A stretch of DNA of 64,000 nucleotides. Origin: Paragemmobacter ruber (lineage in GTDB: Bacteria > Pseudomonadota > Alphaproteobacteria > Rhodobacterales > Rhodobacteraceae). Shown here piece by piece: positions 29,333-37,717 of the stretch (its first letter is position 1; every line of letters begins with the position of its first letter). A model generated the notes under the pieces. It was not told the origin of the DNA, did no database searches, and saw nothing but the letters and a program-made list of their open reading frames with translations. The translations under genes were made by a program, and so were the position numbers. The stretch covers positions 248,001 through 312,000 of the forward strand of contig NZ_JAAATW010000003.1 of the NCBI RefSeq assembly GCF_009908315.1, read 5' to 3'.

Positions 29333-30472
29333 ATGAAGAACATAGCGGTTTTTTGTGACGGGACGTGGAACCATCTGGATATGGCCGAGCCCACGAATGT
29401 GGCGATCCTGTCGAAGAACGTGTTGCCGGTGTCATCAAAGGGAGTGGAGCAGCGGGCGATCTATCTGCCGGGGGTGGGGACGCGGAAGAAGGAGGCGGGC
29501 GCGATCGAGCGGGCGGTGGACCGGGTGACGGGCGGCGCCTTCGGCTGGGGTCTCGATGGGCGGCTGGAGGCGGCCTATCGCGAGATTGCGGCGGTCTATG
29601 CGGCGGGGGACCGGCTGTATCTGTTCGGCTTTTCGCGCGGGGCCTATATGGCGCGGTCGCTGGCGGGGCTGCTCAGGAATTGCGGGCTGCCCGGTGCGGG
29701 GATGGAGGCGCGCATCCCCGAGGCGATGGCGCTGTATCGCAACCGCGCGCCCGGATCGCACCCGGATGCCCCGGCAAGCCTGCGGTTCCGGGCCGAATTC
29801 TCGCCCCGCTTTGCCACCAGCGAGACGGATCGGATGGTGCGCCCGGGGCCGGTGGAGATGCTGGCGGTGGACTATCTGGGGGTGTGGGATACGGTGGGGG
29901 CGCTGGGGGTGCCGGATCACTTTGCGGGCCTCGCCGCGATCACCAACGGGAAGTACAAATTCCACGATCTGCGCCTGTCCAGCATGGTGAAATCGGCGCG
30001 CCATGCGGTGGCGATCGACGAGCGGCGGCGCACCTTTCCGCCGACCCTGTGGGAGAACCTGACGGAGTTGAACATCCGCGAGGGCGACATGCCCTATCGG
30101 CAGGAATGGTTTCCCGGCACCCATGGCGGGGTGGGGGGCGGGGGGCCGATCAGGGGGTTATCCAATGCGGCGCTTCTGTGGATCGCAGGCGGGGCAGAGG
30201 AGGCGGGGATGGAGTTTTCGCCCGCGATGAAGGATGCGGCGCAGATGGCGGTGGCGGTGGATGCGCCGCTGGACAACCATCCCCCCCAGACGGGGCTGGT
30301 GGCACGGCTTCTGGCGCGCAAGGCGGTGGACCGGGCGCCGCCGCCGTCGATCCGGGCGGTATCATGGATGGCGCGGGAACGCTGGCGGCGGCATGGCTAT
30401 CGCCCGGTGCCGTTGCGGCCCTTTGGCCCGAAGATGGAGCCGCCGGTGATGCCGGGGGAATGGGGGGATTAG
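29333..30472 (+). CDS. DUF2235 (alpha/beta hydrolase, Tle1-like) protein
   Basis: 379 aa. Opens [12 protein letters not shown], the DUF2235 signature, and has a GFSRGA nucleophile elbow and DTVGALG motif, so it is a serine hydrolase of the fold used by T6SS phospholipase effectors. No VgrG, Hcp or immunity gene is nearby and no signal peptide is seen, so a housekeeping cytoplasmic esterase is more likely here. ATG has GGAGG 6 nt upstream. Stop overlaps the convergent HD-domain gene by 4 bp. Confidence 0.85.
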   Translation: MKNIAVFCDGTWNHLDMAEPTNVAILSKNVLPVSSKGVEQRAIYLPGVGTRKKEAGAIERAVDRVTGGAFGWGLDGRLEAAYREIAAVYAAGDRLYLFGFSRGAYMARSLAGLLRNCGLPGAGMEARIPEAMALYRNRAPGSHPDAPASLRFRAEFSPRFATSETDRMVRPGPVEMLAVDYLGVWDTVGALGVPDHFAGLAAITNGKYKFHDLRLSSMVKSARHAVAIDERRRTFPPTLWENLTELNIREGDMPYRQEWFPGTHGGVGGGGPIRGLSNAALLWIAGGAEEAGMEFSPAMKDAAQMAVAVDAPLDNHPPQTGLVARLLARKAVDRAPPPSIRAVSWMARERWRRHGYRPVPLRPFGPKMEPPVMPGEWGD

Positions 30473-31059
30473 GCGAAGAAGTGCCGCGCCTGCGCGCGGA
30501 CCCAGTCCCACAGGCGCGGGGCGCCGCGGGAGATTTTTTCCCCCACGCGGGTGTCGAGCTGATCGAGGGTCACGTTGTAGGTGATCCAGGTGCCGCCGCC
30601 CGATTGCAGGTTGGCCATGACGGGTTGCACCCGGTCGAGGCTTTTGGCGAAGCGGGCATCGGGGGTTTGCGCGGCCTCGAACTCATCCCAGAGTGCGCGG
30701 AAGTCGCGGGCGAGATCGGGGGGGAGGAGGCCGAAGATGCGGTCGGCGGCGCGGCTTTCGGCCTCTTGCGTGGCGGTGGAGGCGTGGGCGGTGCCGCCCA
30801 TGGAGTGGATCGGGACGTCGCCCACGTCGATCTCCACCAGATCATGCAGGAGGAGCATGCGGATCACGCGGTTGATGTCCACGCCCGGTTCGGCCTGATC
30901 GGCCAGCGTGAGGGCGTAGAGGGCGAGGTGCCAGCTGTGTTCGCCCGAGTTTTCCGCCCGCGAGCCATCGCAGAGCGTCGTGGCGCGCAGGACTGATTTC
31001 AGGCGGTCGGCTTCGTTGAGGAAGGCGAACTGGGCGGCGAGACGGTCGTCTGGCGACAT
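30469..31059 (-). CDS. HD-domain phosphohydrolase (YfbR-like)
   Basis: 196 aa. Metal-binding set: His in GEHSWH, HD in LLLHDLVEIDVGD, and a distal Asp, as in YfbR 5'-deoxynucleotidases and related HD proteins. Probably removes phosphate from nucleotides. Last gene of a three-gene unit with a small protein and an abhydrolase (9-bp gap upstream). Confidence 0.85.
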   Translation of the reverse strand: MSPDDRLAAQFAFLNEADRLKSVLRATTLCDGSRAENSGEHSWHLALYALTLADQAEPGVDINRVIRMLLLHDLVEIDVGDVPIHSMGGTAHASTATQEAESRAADRIFGLLPPDLARDFRALWDEFEAAQTPDARFAKSLDRVQPVMANLQSGGGTWITYNVTLDQLDTRVGEKISRGAPRLWDWVRAQARHFFA

Positions 31060-31068
31060 CGCGGGCGG

Positions 31069-31332
31069 TCAGTGCCCGGCATCGGGGCCGCGCGGCGCGG
31101 CGGGGGCGGTGCCGCCTTCGCGTTTTGCCTTCAGCGTCTGTTCGAGGAACTTGCGCCCCTTGCGTTCGGCAAGGATCACGCGGACGGCGGTCATATAGGC
31201 CTCTTGCGTGGTGGGCGAGGAATCGAGCAGGACCTTGCCCACCTTTTCGTGCAGGCGGTCATCGCCGGTTTCATCCATCGCATCGACCACGTCGCGGGCG
31301 AGTTTTTCGGTCAGGTCCTGCAGGATGCCCAT
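31069..31332 (-). CDS. Conserved small protein of unknown function
   Basis: 87 aa, mostly helical and charged (MGILQDLTEKLARDVVDAMDETGDD...), with an Ala/Pro-rich tail. No family I can name with confidence. Start overlaps the upstream abhydrolase stop in TGATG, so it is translationally coupled and very likely real. Confidence 0.75.
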   Translation of the reverse strand: MGILQDLTEKLARDVVDAMDETGDDRLHEKVGKVLLDSSPTTQEAYMTAVRVILAERKGRKFLEQTLKAKREGGTAPAAPRGPDAGH

Positions 31333-31991
31333 CAGCGCGATCCTTCCGTCAGGCGTTTCTTGACGTAGCCCGACACCGTTTCGATCATCGGCTTCATATG
31401 GGCTTCTTCATCCTTGAAGAAGTGATCGGCGCCTTCGATTTCGGTATGGGTGATGGTGATGCCCTTCTGTTCATGCAGCTTGGAGACCAGCTGGCGCGTG
31501 TCCTTGGGCGGGGCGACGCGGTCGGCAGTGCCGTTGATGATGAGGCCAGACGAGGGGCAGGGGGCGAGGAAGGAGAAATCGTAGAGGTTCGCCGGGGGCG
31601 CGACCGAGATGAAGCCCGTGATTTCGGGCCGCCGCATCAGAAGCTGCATCCCGATCCAGGCCCCGAAGGAAAAGCCTGCGACCCAGCAATGCTTGGCGTT
31701 CTGGTTCATGGATTGCAGATAATCGAGCGCGGAGGCGGCATCGCTCAGCTCGCCGATCCCCATGTCATATTCGCCCTGGCTGCGCCCCACGCCACGGAAG
31801 TTGAAGCGCAGCACGGTGAAGCCCAGATTGAAGAAGGCGTAATGCAGGTTGTAGACGACCTTGTTGTTCATCGTGCCGCCATATTGCGGGTGCGGGTGCA
31901 GCACGATGGCGATGGGGGCGTCACGTTCCTTTTGCGGGTGGTAGCGGCCTTCAAGACGGCCTTCGGGGCCGGCGAAAATCACTTCGGGCAT
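31332..31991 (-). CDS. Alpha/beta hydrolase
   Basis: 219 aa. LHPHPQYGGTMNNKVV is the oxyanion region of the COG2945-type small hydrolases, with nucleophile Ser in GFSFGAW, Asp in GTADRVAPP and His in GADHFF. Substrate unknown. First gene of the operon and divergent from iscR, so its promoter overlaps the suf control region; this arrangement is common in the family. Confidence 0.88.
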   Translation of the reverse strand: MPEVIFAGPEGRLEGRYHPQKERDAPIAIVLHPHPQYGGTMNNKVVYNLHYAFFNLGFTVLRFNFRGVGRSQGEYDMGIGELSDAASALDYLQSMNQNAKHCWVAGFSFGAWIGMQLLMRRPEITGFISVAPPANLYDFSFLAPCPSSGLIINGTADRVAPPKDTRQLVSKLHEQKGITITHTEIEGADHFFKDEEAHMKPMIETVSGYVKKRLTEGSR

Positions 31992-32024
31992 TGGTCAGCG
32001 CCTGTCTTTATCGGGAGCGATTTG

Positions 32025-32062
32025 TTGACGACTTCGCTCGGACAATTTAGAACCGTTCCAAA
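32025..32062 (+). promoter_or_regulatory. suf operon promoter with overlapping Irr/ICE-like palindrome
   Basis: -35 TTGACG (32025-32030), 17-bp spacer, -10 TAGAAC (32048-32053). The palindrome TTTAGAA-CCG-TTCCAAA (32046-32062) covers the -10 and differs at one position from the TTTAGAA-N3-TTCTAAA pattern described for Irr in alphaproteobacteria. Binding here would block RNA polymerase, giving iron-dependent control of iscR-suf. IscR itself may also bind nearby. Confidence 0.65.
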
Positions 32063-32146
32063 GGCGTGCGGGACGCGTCCTCTGGCGGGTCGGTTTCAGG
32101 TAATGGGCCGCATCAGCGCCGTCAATGTTTTTGCAGAGGGTTGGTC

Positions 32147-32623
32147 ATGAAACTGTCGACCAAGGGGCGCTATGCGATGGTGGCGCTGGCCGATCTGGCG
32201 CTGACGGAGGCCAAATCCGGGGGCGAGGAACTGGTGTCGTTGGCGGAAGTGGCCAAGCGGCAGGATATCAGCCTGCCCTATCTGGAGCAGTTGTTTGTCA
32301 AGCTGCGCCGGGCCGGGCTGGTGGAGGCGGTGCGGGGGCCGGGGGGCGGCTATCGGCTGGCGCGGTCCCCGGATGCGATCCGGGTGTCGGATGTGCTGGA
32401 GGCGGTGGAGGAGACGGTGGACGCGCTGCATACCGGGGCGGGGGTGTCGGGCGGCGTGTCGGGGACGCGGGCGCAGAGCCTGACCAACCGGCTGTGGGAG
32501 GGGCTGAGTGCCCATGTCTATGTGTTCCTGCACCAGACGCGGCTGTCGGATGTGATCCGCAACCAGATGACGCCCTGCCCGGCCGTGCCGGCGCTGTTTC
32601 GCGTGGTGGATGAGGATGTGTAA
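32147..32623 (+). CDS. iscR: Rrf2-family regulator IscR
   Basis: 158 aa. N-terminal winged helix (MKLSTKGRYAMVALADLAL... LPYLEQLFVKLRRAGLV) and dimer helix. The three clustered cysteines that hold the 2Fe-2S cluster in E. coli IscR are absent; the only cysteine is in TPCPAVPALF at the C-terminus. A Rhodobacter IscR of this unusual kind has been described as an iron-sulfur-dependent repressor of the suf operon (established). First gene of the operon. Confidence 0.92.
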   Translation: MKLSTKGRYAMVALADLALTEAKSGGEELVSLAEVAKRQDISLPYLEQLFVKLRRAGLVEAVRGPGGGYRLARSPDAIRVSDVLEAVEETVDALHTGAGVSGGVSGTRAQSLTNRLWEGLSAHVYVFLHQTRLSDVIRNQMTPCPAVPALFRVVDEDV

Positions 32624-32693
32624 GGGTTCGATTTTCCTGCGAAAAATCAGGGCTCCCGGCGGTTTGGCGGGGTGCGGGCGGGAGGCCGTGATC

Positions 32694-32715
32694 GGGTATT
32701 TGGGCCAAGGTGAAG
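32694..32715 (+). repeat. Dispersed 22-bp repeat, copy 2
   Basis: Second copy of the element at 1572-1593 (one mismatch), here in the 93-bp iscR-desulfurase gap. A small hairpin GATTTTC/GAAAATC-like (32630-32648) lies just upstream and may attenuate read-through from iscR. Confidence 0.5.
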
Positions 32716-32716
32716 C

Positions 32717-33748
32717 ATGAGGTCGCGGGTCTATCTGGACTGGAATGCCACGACGCCGCTGCGGGATGAGGCGCGGGCGGCCATGGTTGCGGCGATGGAT
32801 GTGGTGGGGAACCCGTCTTCGGTTCATGCCGAGGGGCGGGCGGCGCGGGCGCTGATGGAGCGGGCGCGGGCGCAGGTGGCGGCGGCGGTGGGGTGCAAGC
32901 CTGCGGAGGTGGTGTTCACCAGCGGTGCGACGGAGGCGGCGGCGGTGCTGGGGCGGCTGCCCGTGGGCCGGGTGGAGGTGGAGCCCACGGCGCATGATTG
33001 CCTGTGGGCGCAGCGGCGCACGGGCGAGGGGGTGCGGGCGCTGGGATGGGGATATGCCAATAACGAGACGGGGGTGATCGCCGAGCCGCCCGCGCGCGAC
33101 GATGGGGCGGCGCTGATGCTCGATATCGTGCAGGCGGTGGGGAAGGTGCCGTTCTCCTTCGCCTGGTCCGGGGCGGAGATGGCGGTGGTGTCGGCGCATA
33201 AGTTCGGCGGGCCGAAGGGTGTGGGCGCGCTGATCGTGCGGGACGGGTTCGACGTGGCGCCCGCGCTGATGGGCGGCGGGCAGGAGATGGGCCGCCGCGC
33301 CGGGACGGAGAATATCATCGGCATCGCGGGGATGGGGGCGGCGGCGGAAGCGGCGCAGCGCGATCTGGCGGCGGGCCGGTGGGAAGAGGTTGGTGAACTT
33401 AGAAATATTCTAGAAAGCGCATTGTCCTCGGGCGCAAACAATACTATTTCCGTCGGGAATGGTGGGCTGCGTTTGCCGAACACGCTGTGCCTGATCGCGC
33501 CCGGCTGGAAGGGTGAGACGCAGGTGATGGCGATGGATCTGGCGGGCTTTGCCGTATCGGCCGGATCGGCCTGTTCCAGTGGCAAGGTGCGGGCGAGCCG
33601 CGTGTTGCTGGCGATGGGGTTTGACGAGGTTCAGGCGGCGCAGGCGATCCGGGTGTCGCTGGGGCCGGGCGTGACGAAGGAAGAGGTGCTGCGCTTTGCC
33701 GATGTGTGGTGCGCGCAGTATCGCAAGGCCCTGAGCCGGGCCGCGTGA
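32717..33748 (+). CDS. Cysteine desulfurase (NifS/IscS class I-like)
   Basis: 343 aa, PLP enzyme that takes sulfur from cysteine for Fe-S assembly. PLP lysine in VSAHKFGGPKG; active Cys in the flexible loop SAGSACSSGKV; Asp in MLDIVQAVGK. Shorter than IscS (~400 aa), lacking about ten residues after ANNETG. A second desulfurase, sufS, closes the operon. Codons 228-233 (CTT AGA AAT ATT CTA GAA) are rare here and form an operator-like palindrome. Confidence 0.88.
   Translation: MRSRVYLDWNATTPLRDEARAAMVAAMDVVGNPSSVHAEGRAARALMERARAQVAAAVGCKPAEVVFTSGATEAAAVLGRLPVGRVEVEPTAHDCLWAQRRTGEGVRALGWGYANNETGVIAEPPARDDGAALMLDIVQAVGKVPFSFAWSGAEMAVVSAHKFGGPKGVGALIVRDGFDVAPALMGGGQEMGRRAGTENIIGIAGMGAAAEAAQRDLAAGRWEEVGELRNILESALSSGANNTISVGNGGLRLPNTLCLIAPGWKGETQVMAMDLAGFAVSAGSACSSGKVRASRVLLAMGFDEVQAAQAIRVSLGPGVTKEEVLRFADVWCAQYRKALSRAA
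33398..33414 (+). promoter_or_regulatory. ICE-like palindrome inside the desulfurase gene
   Basis: CTTAGAA-ATA-TTCTAGA matches TTTAGAA-N3-TTCTAAA at 12 of 14 arm positions, 384 bp before sufB. It is made of codons otherwise avoided in this genome (AGA, ATT, CTA). May be an internal iron-responsive control point; chance is possible but unlikely in such GC-rich DNA. Confidence 0.4.
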
Positions 33749-33797
33749 GTTGGAATGAAGCCGGGGCGAGGTGGCCCCTGCCGTGGAGATGGGAACG

Positions 33798-35315
33798 ATG
33801 ACCGAAGCCGCACTGAAGGACGCCGACATCCGCGAGGGCGTGGATCGCGAGACGATCGAGACCGTGCAGGCCATGGCCGGGAAGTACAAATACGGCTGGG
33901 AAACCGAGATCGAGACGGAATATGCGCCGAAGGGCCTGTCGGAGGATATCGTCCGGCTGATTTCGGAAAAGAATGGCGAGCCTGACTGGATGCTGGACTG
34001 GCGGCTGGCGGCCTATCGGCGCTGGGTGAAGATGGAAGAGCCGCGTTGGGCGATGCTCAACTATCCCGAGATCGACTATCAGGACCAGTATTACTACGCC
34101 AAGCCGAAGAGCATGGCGGTGAAGCCCAAGAGCCTTGATGAGGTGGACCCGAAGCTTCTGGCGACCTATGCGAAGCTGGGCATCCCGCTGAAGGAACAGG
34201 CGCTGCTGGCCGGCGTCGAGGCGCCTGAGGGCGAGCGGAAGGTCGCGGTGGATGCGGTGTTTGATTCCGTGTCCGTGGGGACGACCTTCAAGGCGGAACT
34301 GGCCAAGGCGGGGGTGATCTTCTGTTCGATCAGCGAGGCGGTGCGCGAGCATCCCGAATTGGTGAAGAAATACCTCGGTTCGGTCGTGCCGCAATCGGAC
34401 AACTTCTTTGCCACGCTGAACAGCGCGGTGTTTTCGGACGGGTCGTTCGTCTATATCCCCGAGGGCGTGCGCTGCCCGATGGAGCTGAGCACCTATTTCC
34501 GCATCAATGCGGAGAATACCGGGCAGTTCGAGCGGACGCTGATCATTGCCGACAAGGGCAGCTATGTGAGCTATCTGGAAGGCTGCACGGCGCCCAAGCG
34601 CGACACCCACCAGCTGCATGCGGCGGTGGTGGAGATCGTCATCCTCGACGATGCCGAGGTGAAATATTCTACGGTGCAGAACTGGTATCCGGGCGACGAG
34701 AACGGCAAGGGCGGCATCTACAACTTTGTCACCAAGCGGGCGGATTGCCGGGGCGCGCGGTCCAAGGTGATGTGGACCCAAGTTGAGACGGGGTCGGCGA
34801 TCACGTGGAAATACCCGTCCTGCATCCTGCGGGGCGATGACAGCCAGGGCGAGTTCTATTCCATCGCCATCGCGAACAACGCCCAGCAGGCCGATACCGG
34901 CACCAAGATGGTGCATCTGGGCAAGAACACCAAAAGCCGGATCGTATCGAAGGGGATCAGCGCGGGGCGCGCGCAGAACACCTATCGGGGGCTGGTGTCG
35001 ATGCACCCGAAGGCCACGAATTCGCGCAATTACACGCAATGCGACAGCCTGCTGATCGGCGACAAATGCGGGGCGCATACGGTGCCCTATATCGAGGTGA
35101 AGAACAATTCATCCCGCGTGGAGCATGAGGCGACCACATCCAAGGTGGATGAGGATCAGCTGTTCTATTGCCGGTCGCGGGGCATGGATGAGGAAGAGGC
35201 GGTGGCGCTGGTGGTGAACGGGTTCTGCCGCGATGTGCTGCAGGCGCTGCCGATGGAATTTGCCATGGAGGCCCAGAGCCTTGTGGCGATTTCGCTGGAA
35301 GGGTCGGTGGGGTGA
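33798..35315 (+). CDS. sufB: Fe-S cluster assembly scaffold SufB
   Basis: 505 aa, core of the SufBC2D scaffold. Contains the SufB signature [45 protein letters not shown] and [20 protein letters not shown] at 33798 gives [16 protein letters not shown], matching family starts. Stop shares a base with the next gene (TGATG). Confidence 0.96.
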   Translation: MTEAALKDADIREGVDRETIETVQAMAGKYKYGWETEIETEYAPKGLSEDIVRLISEKNGEPDWMLDWRLAAYRRWVKMEEPRWAMLNYPEIDYQDQYYYAKPKSMAVKPKSLDEVDPKLLATYAKLGIPLKEQALLAGVEAPEGERKVAVDAVFDSVSVGTTFKAELAKAGVIFCSISEAVREHPELVKKYLGSVVPQSDNFFATLNSAVFSDGSFVYIPEGVRCPMELSTYFRINAENTGQFERTLIIADKGSYVSYLEGCTAPKRDTHQLHAAVVEIVILDDAEVKYSTVQNWYPGDENGKGGIYNFVTKRADCRGARSKVMWTQVETGSAITWKYPSCILRGDDSQGEFYSIAIANNAQQADTGTKMVHLGKNTKSRIVSKGISAGRAQNTYRGLVSMHPKATNSRNYTQCDSLLIGDKCGAHTVPYIEVKNNSSRVEHEATTSKVDEDQLFYCRSRGMDEEEAVALVVNGFCRDVLQALPMEFAMEAQSLVAISLEGSVG

Positions 35316-36181
35316 TGGCGCCGCCGATTGGCCTGTTCTGGTTTGCCCAGACGCCGAATTTCGGGGATCGGATTTCGGCGGATGTGGTGGCGGCTGTCTC
35401 GGGCCGGCCGGTCGTGCATTCGATCGCGCGGCGGGCGGATCTGTTCGCCATCGGCAGCATCCTGAACCGGGCGGCGGCGGCGGTGGCCAAGCGGCCGAAT
35501 TGGGTGGGCCCGGTGATCTGGGGCAGTGGGATGTTCGGGCCGCTGGACCCGCCGCTGGATCTGGCGCGGGTGGAGATTGCCGCCGTGCGGGGGCCGCTGA
35601 CGCAGACGCTGCTGGAGACGACCTGCCCGACGTTGGGCGACCCCGGCCTGTTGATCAGCGATGTGGTGGCGGCGCCGGCGCGCGACCTGCACCGCATCGG
35701 GATTGTGCTGCATCATTCGGACAAGCCCGACGCGGCGGTGATCGAGGCGCTGCGGGCGGATGGGCGGTTCGATCTGATTGATGTGACGCAGGAGGATCAT
35801 CTGGATGTGGTCCGCCGGATTGCCGCCTGTGGGCATGTGGTATCATCCAGCCTGCACGGGTTGATCGTGGCCGATGCCTATGGGGTGCCGAACAGCTGGA
35901 TGGTGAACAACCGCATCCACAAGTCGGGCGCGTTCAAGTTTCATGACTATGCGCTGTCGGTACGGCGGCTGCTGAACGAGCCGCTGGTTCTGGCCGATGT
36001 GCCGGACATGGCGCGGCGGGGGGCGTTTTCGACCGAGACACCGGATTATCGGGCGTCGGTCATCGCACTGCGGGATGGCTTGCGGGCCGCTTTCCCGCAT
36101 GAGGCGCTGGCCCGGCGCGCAGCGGCGCCGCGGGCGGCCCGTGGGCGGGAGCCTGCGCTTGAAACCAGCGAAACGGAATAG
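35315..36181 (+). CDS. Polysaccharide pyruvyl transferase-family protein
   Basis: 288 aa. [42 protein letters not shown] and [17 protein letters not shown] are hallmarks of the pyruvyl transferase fold (ketal pyruvylation of cell-surface sugars). It is translationally coupled to sufB, an odd place for a cell-envelope enzyme. No glycan genes are near. Function within the Fe-S operon is unknown; it may simply ride on its expression. Confidence 0.8.
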   Translation: MAPPIGLFWFAQTPNFGDRISADVVAAVSGRPVVHSIARRADLFAIGSILNRAAAAVAKRPNWVGPVIWGSGMFGPLDPPLDLARVEIAAVRGPLTQTLLETTCPTLGDPGLLISDVVAAPARDLHRIGIVLHHSDKPDAAVIEALRADGRFDLIDVTQEDHLDVVRRIAACGHVVSSSLHGLIVADAYGVPNSWMVNNRIHKSGAFKFHDYALSVRRLLNEPLVLADVPDMARRGAFSTETPDYRASVIALRDGLRAAFPHEALARRAAAPRAARGREPALETSETE

Positions 36182-36188
36182 GTGCAGC

Positions 36189-36500
36189 ATGATCGTGACG
36201 ACGACAGGAACGGTGGAAGGCTATCAGATTGCGGAATACCTGGGGATCGTGACGGGCGAGGCCATCATGGGGGCCAATGTCGTGCGCGATCTGTTTGCCG
36301 GGATCACCGACATCATCGGGGGCCGGTCCGGCGCCTATGAGGCGAAGCTGGCGGATGCCCGCGAGACGGCGCTGCGCGAGATGGAGGAACTGGCCCGGTC
36401 GCGCGGGGCGAGCGCGATCGTGGGGGTTGATCTGGATTACGAAGTGATCGGCCAGATGCTGATGGTGTCGGCCAGCGGCACGGCGGTGCGGCTGGGATAA
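36189..36500 (+). CDS. YbjQ/UPF0145-family putative heavy-metal-binding protein
   Basis: 103 aa ([49 protein letters not shown]), a clear YbjQ-type pentameric domain. Metal binding is a family annotation, not shown by any Cys/His here. Seven bp after the pyruvyl transferase; inside the suf operon. Confidence 0.88.
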   Translation: MIVTTTGTVEGYQIAEYLGIVTGEAIMGANVVRDLFAGITDIIGGRSGAYEAKLADARETALREMEELARSRGASAIVGVDLDYEVIGQMLMVSASGTAVRLG

Positions 36501-36607
36501 GGGCCTTCGGGTGGGGAAAATGCAGGAATTTGCCTTGAATTTTGCGCAGTCGCGCCAAGGTTGCGTGGCATCCGATCTTGCAGTGTTTGCTGTAAGTGGT
36601 GCCCGGC

Positions 36608-36853
36608 ATGTCGCCCCATTCCAATTTCGACCCCAAGACAGAATTTGCTGCCCGACTGGCCCGGATCGAGGCGGGCGGGATCAATACCAACCGCACGCTT
36701 TTCGTGGGGATGGAGGAGATGCTGCATCTGCCGCCCGGCACCTTTGTGCGCAAGCGCAGGCGGCGGGGCAGGGCGGTGACGGTCTTCCTCGGCCTGATCG
36801 CGGGTTCGCTGGCGGTGGCCGGGGCGACCATGAGTTCGGCGGGATTCTACTGA
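36608..36853 (+). CDS. Small single-pass membrane protein
   Basis: 81 aa: soluble N-terminal half, basic patch RKRRRRGR, then one transmembrane helix (VTVFLGLIAGSLAVAGATM) and a very short tail. Typical of small Rhodobacteraceae proteins between sufB and sufC; no named family. Same direction and spacing fit operon membership. Confidence 0.6.
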   Translation: MSPHSNFDPKTEFAARLARIEAGGINTNRTLFVGMEEMLHLPPGTFVRKRRRRGRAVTVFLGLIAGSLAVAGATMSSAGFY

Positions 36854-36961
36854 CGGGCGACGCGCCCGCCATCATCAATCGGCCGCTGTGGCGGCAGGAC
36901 GGAAACCGGGGGCACCGCGCGGCGGCGGCCCCCCTTTGGCATTAAGGACCGGGGGCGAAAG

Positions 36962-37717
36962 ATGCTTCAGATCAAGAACCTGCATGTGAAACTTGAGGAA
37001 GAGGACAAGCAGATCCTCAAGGGTGTGGACCTGACCGTGAAGGCGGGCGAGGTGCATGCGATCATGGGGCCGAACGGATCGGGGAAATCGACCCTGTCCT
37101 ATGTCCTGTCGGGCCGCGACGGCTATGAGGTGACCGAGGGCAGCGCCACGCTGGACGGCGAGGAGCTGCTGGAGATGGAACCCGAAGAGCGGGCGGCGGC
37201 GGGGCTGTTTCTGGCGTTCCAATACCCGGTGGAGATTCCGGGCGTGGGGAACATGACCTTTCTGCGCACGGCGGTGAACGCGCAGCGCAAGGCGCGCGGG
37301 CAGGAAGAGATGAGCGCGGGCGATTTCCTGAAGGAGGTGCGCGCCAAGGCCAAGACGCTGAAGATCGACGCCGAGATGCTGAAGCGGCCCGTGAATGTGG
37401 GCTTTTCGGGCGGCGAGAAAAAGCGCAACGAGATCCTGCAGATGGCGATGCTGGAGCCGAAGATGTGCATCCTGGACGAAACCGACTCGGGCCTTGATGT
37501 GGATGCGATGAAGCTGGTGTCGGAAGGCGTGAACGCGCTGCGCGATGCGGGGCGGGCCTTTCTGGTGATCACACATTACCAGCGCCTGCTGGATCACATC
37601 AAACCCGATGTGGTGCATATCATGGCGAATGGCCGGATCATCAAGACCGGCGGGCCGGAACTGGCGCTGGAGGTGGAGAATAACGGCTATGCCGATCTGC
37701 TGGCGGAGGTGCAGTGA
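36962..37717 (+). CDS. sufC: Fe-S assembly ATPase SufC
   Basis: 251-aa ABC-type ATPase. Walker A GPNGSGKST, the Suf-specific signature FSGGEKKRNEILQ, Walker B CILDETDSGLD. Drives SufBCD scaffold function. Stop overlaps the sufD ATG in TGATG. Confidence 0.97.
   Translation: MLQIKNLHVKLEEEDKQILKGVDLTVKAGEVHAIMGPNGSGKSTLSYVLSGRDGYEVTEGSATLDGEELLEMEPEERAAAGLFLAFQYPVEIPGVGNMTFLRTAVNAQRKARGQEEMSAGDFLKEVRAKAKTLKIDAEMLKRPVNVGFSGGEKKRNEILQMAMLEPKMCILDETDSGLDVDAMKLVSEGVNALRDAGRAFLVITHYQRLLDHIKPDVVHIMANGRIIKTGGPELALEVENNGYADLLAEVQ

Noticed and set aside
29333-30472. DUF2235 protein as a type VI secretion effector
   Set aside because: No VgrG, Hcp, PAAR or immunity gene nearby and no secretion signal.
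36511-36945. 144-aa frame between the YbjQ gene and sufC
   Set aside because: Out of frame with the better-supported 81-aa membrane protein and Gly/Arg/Asp-rich like other shadows.
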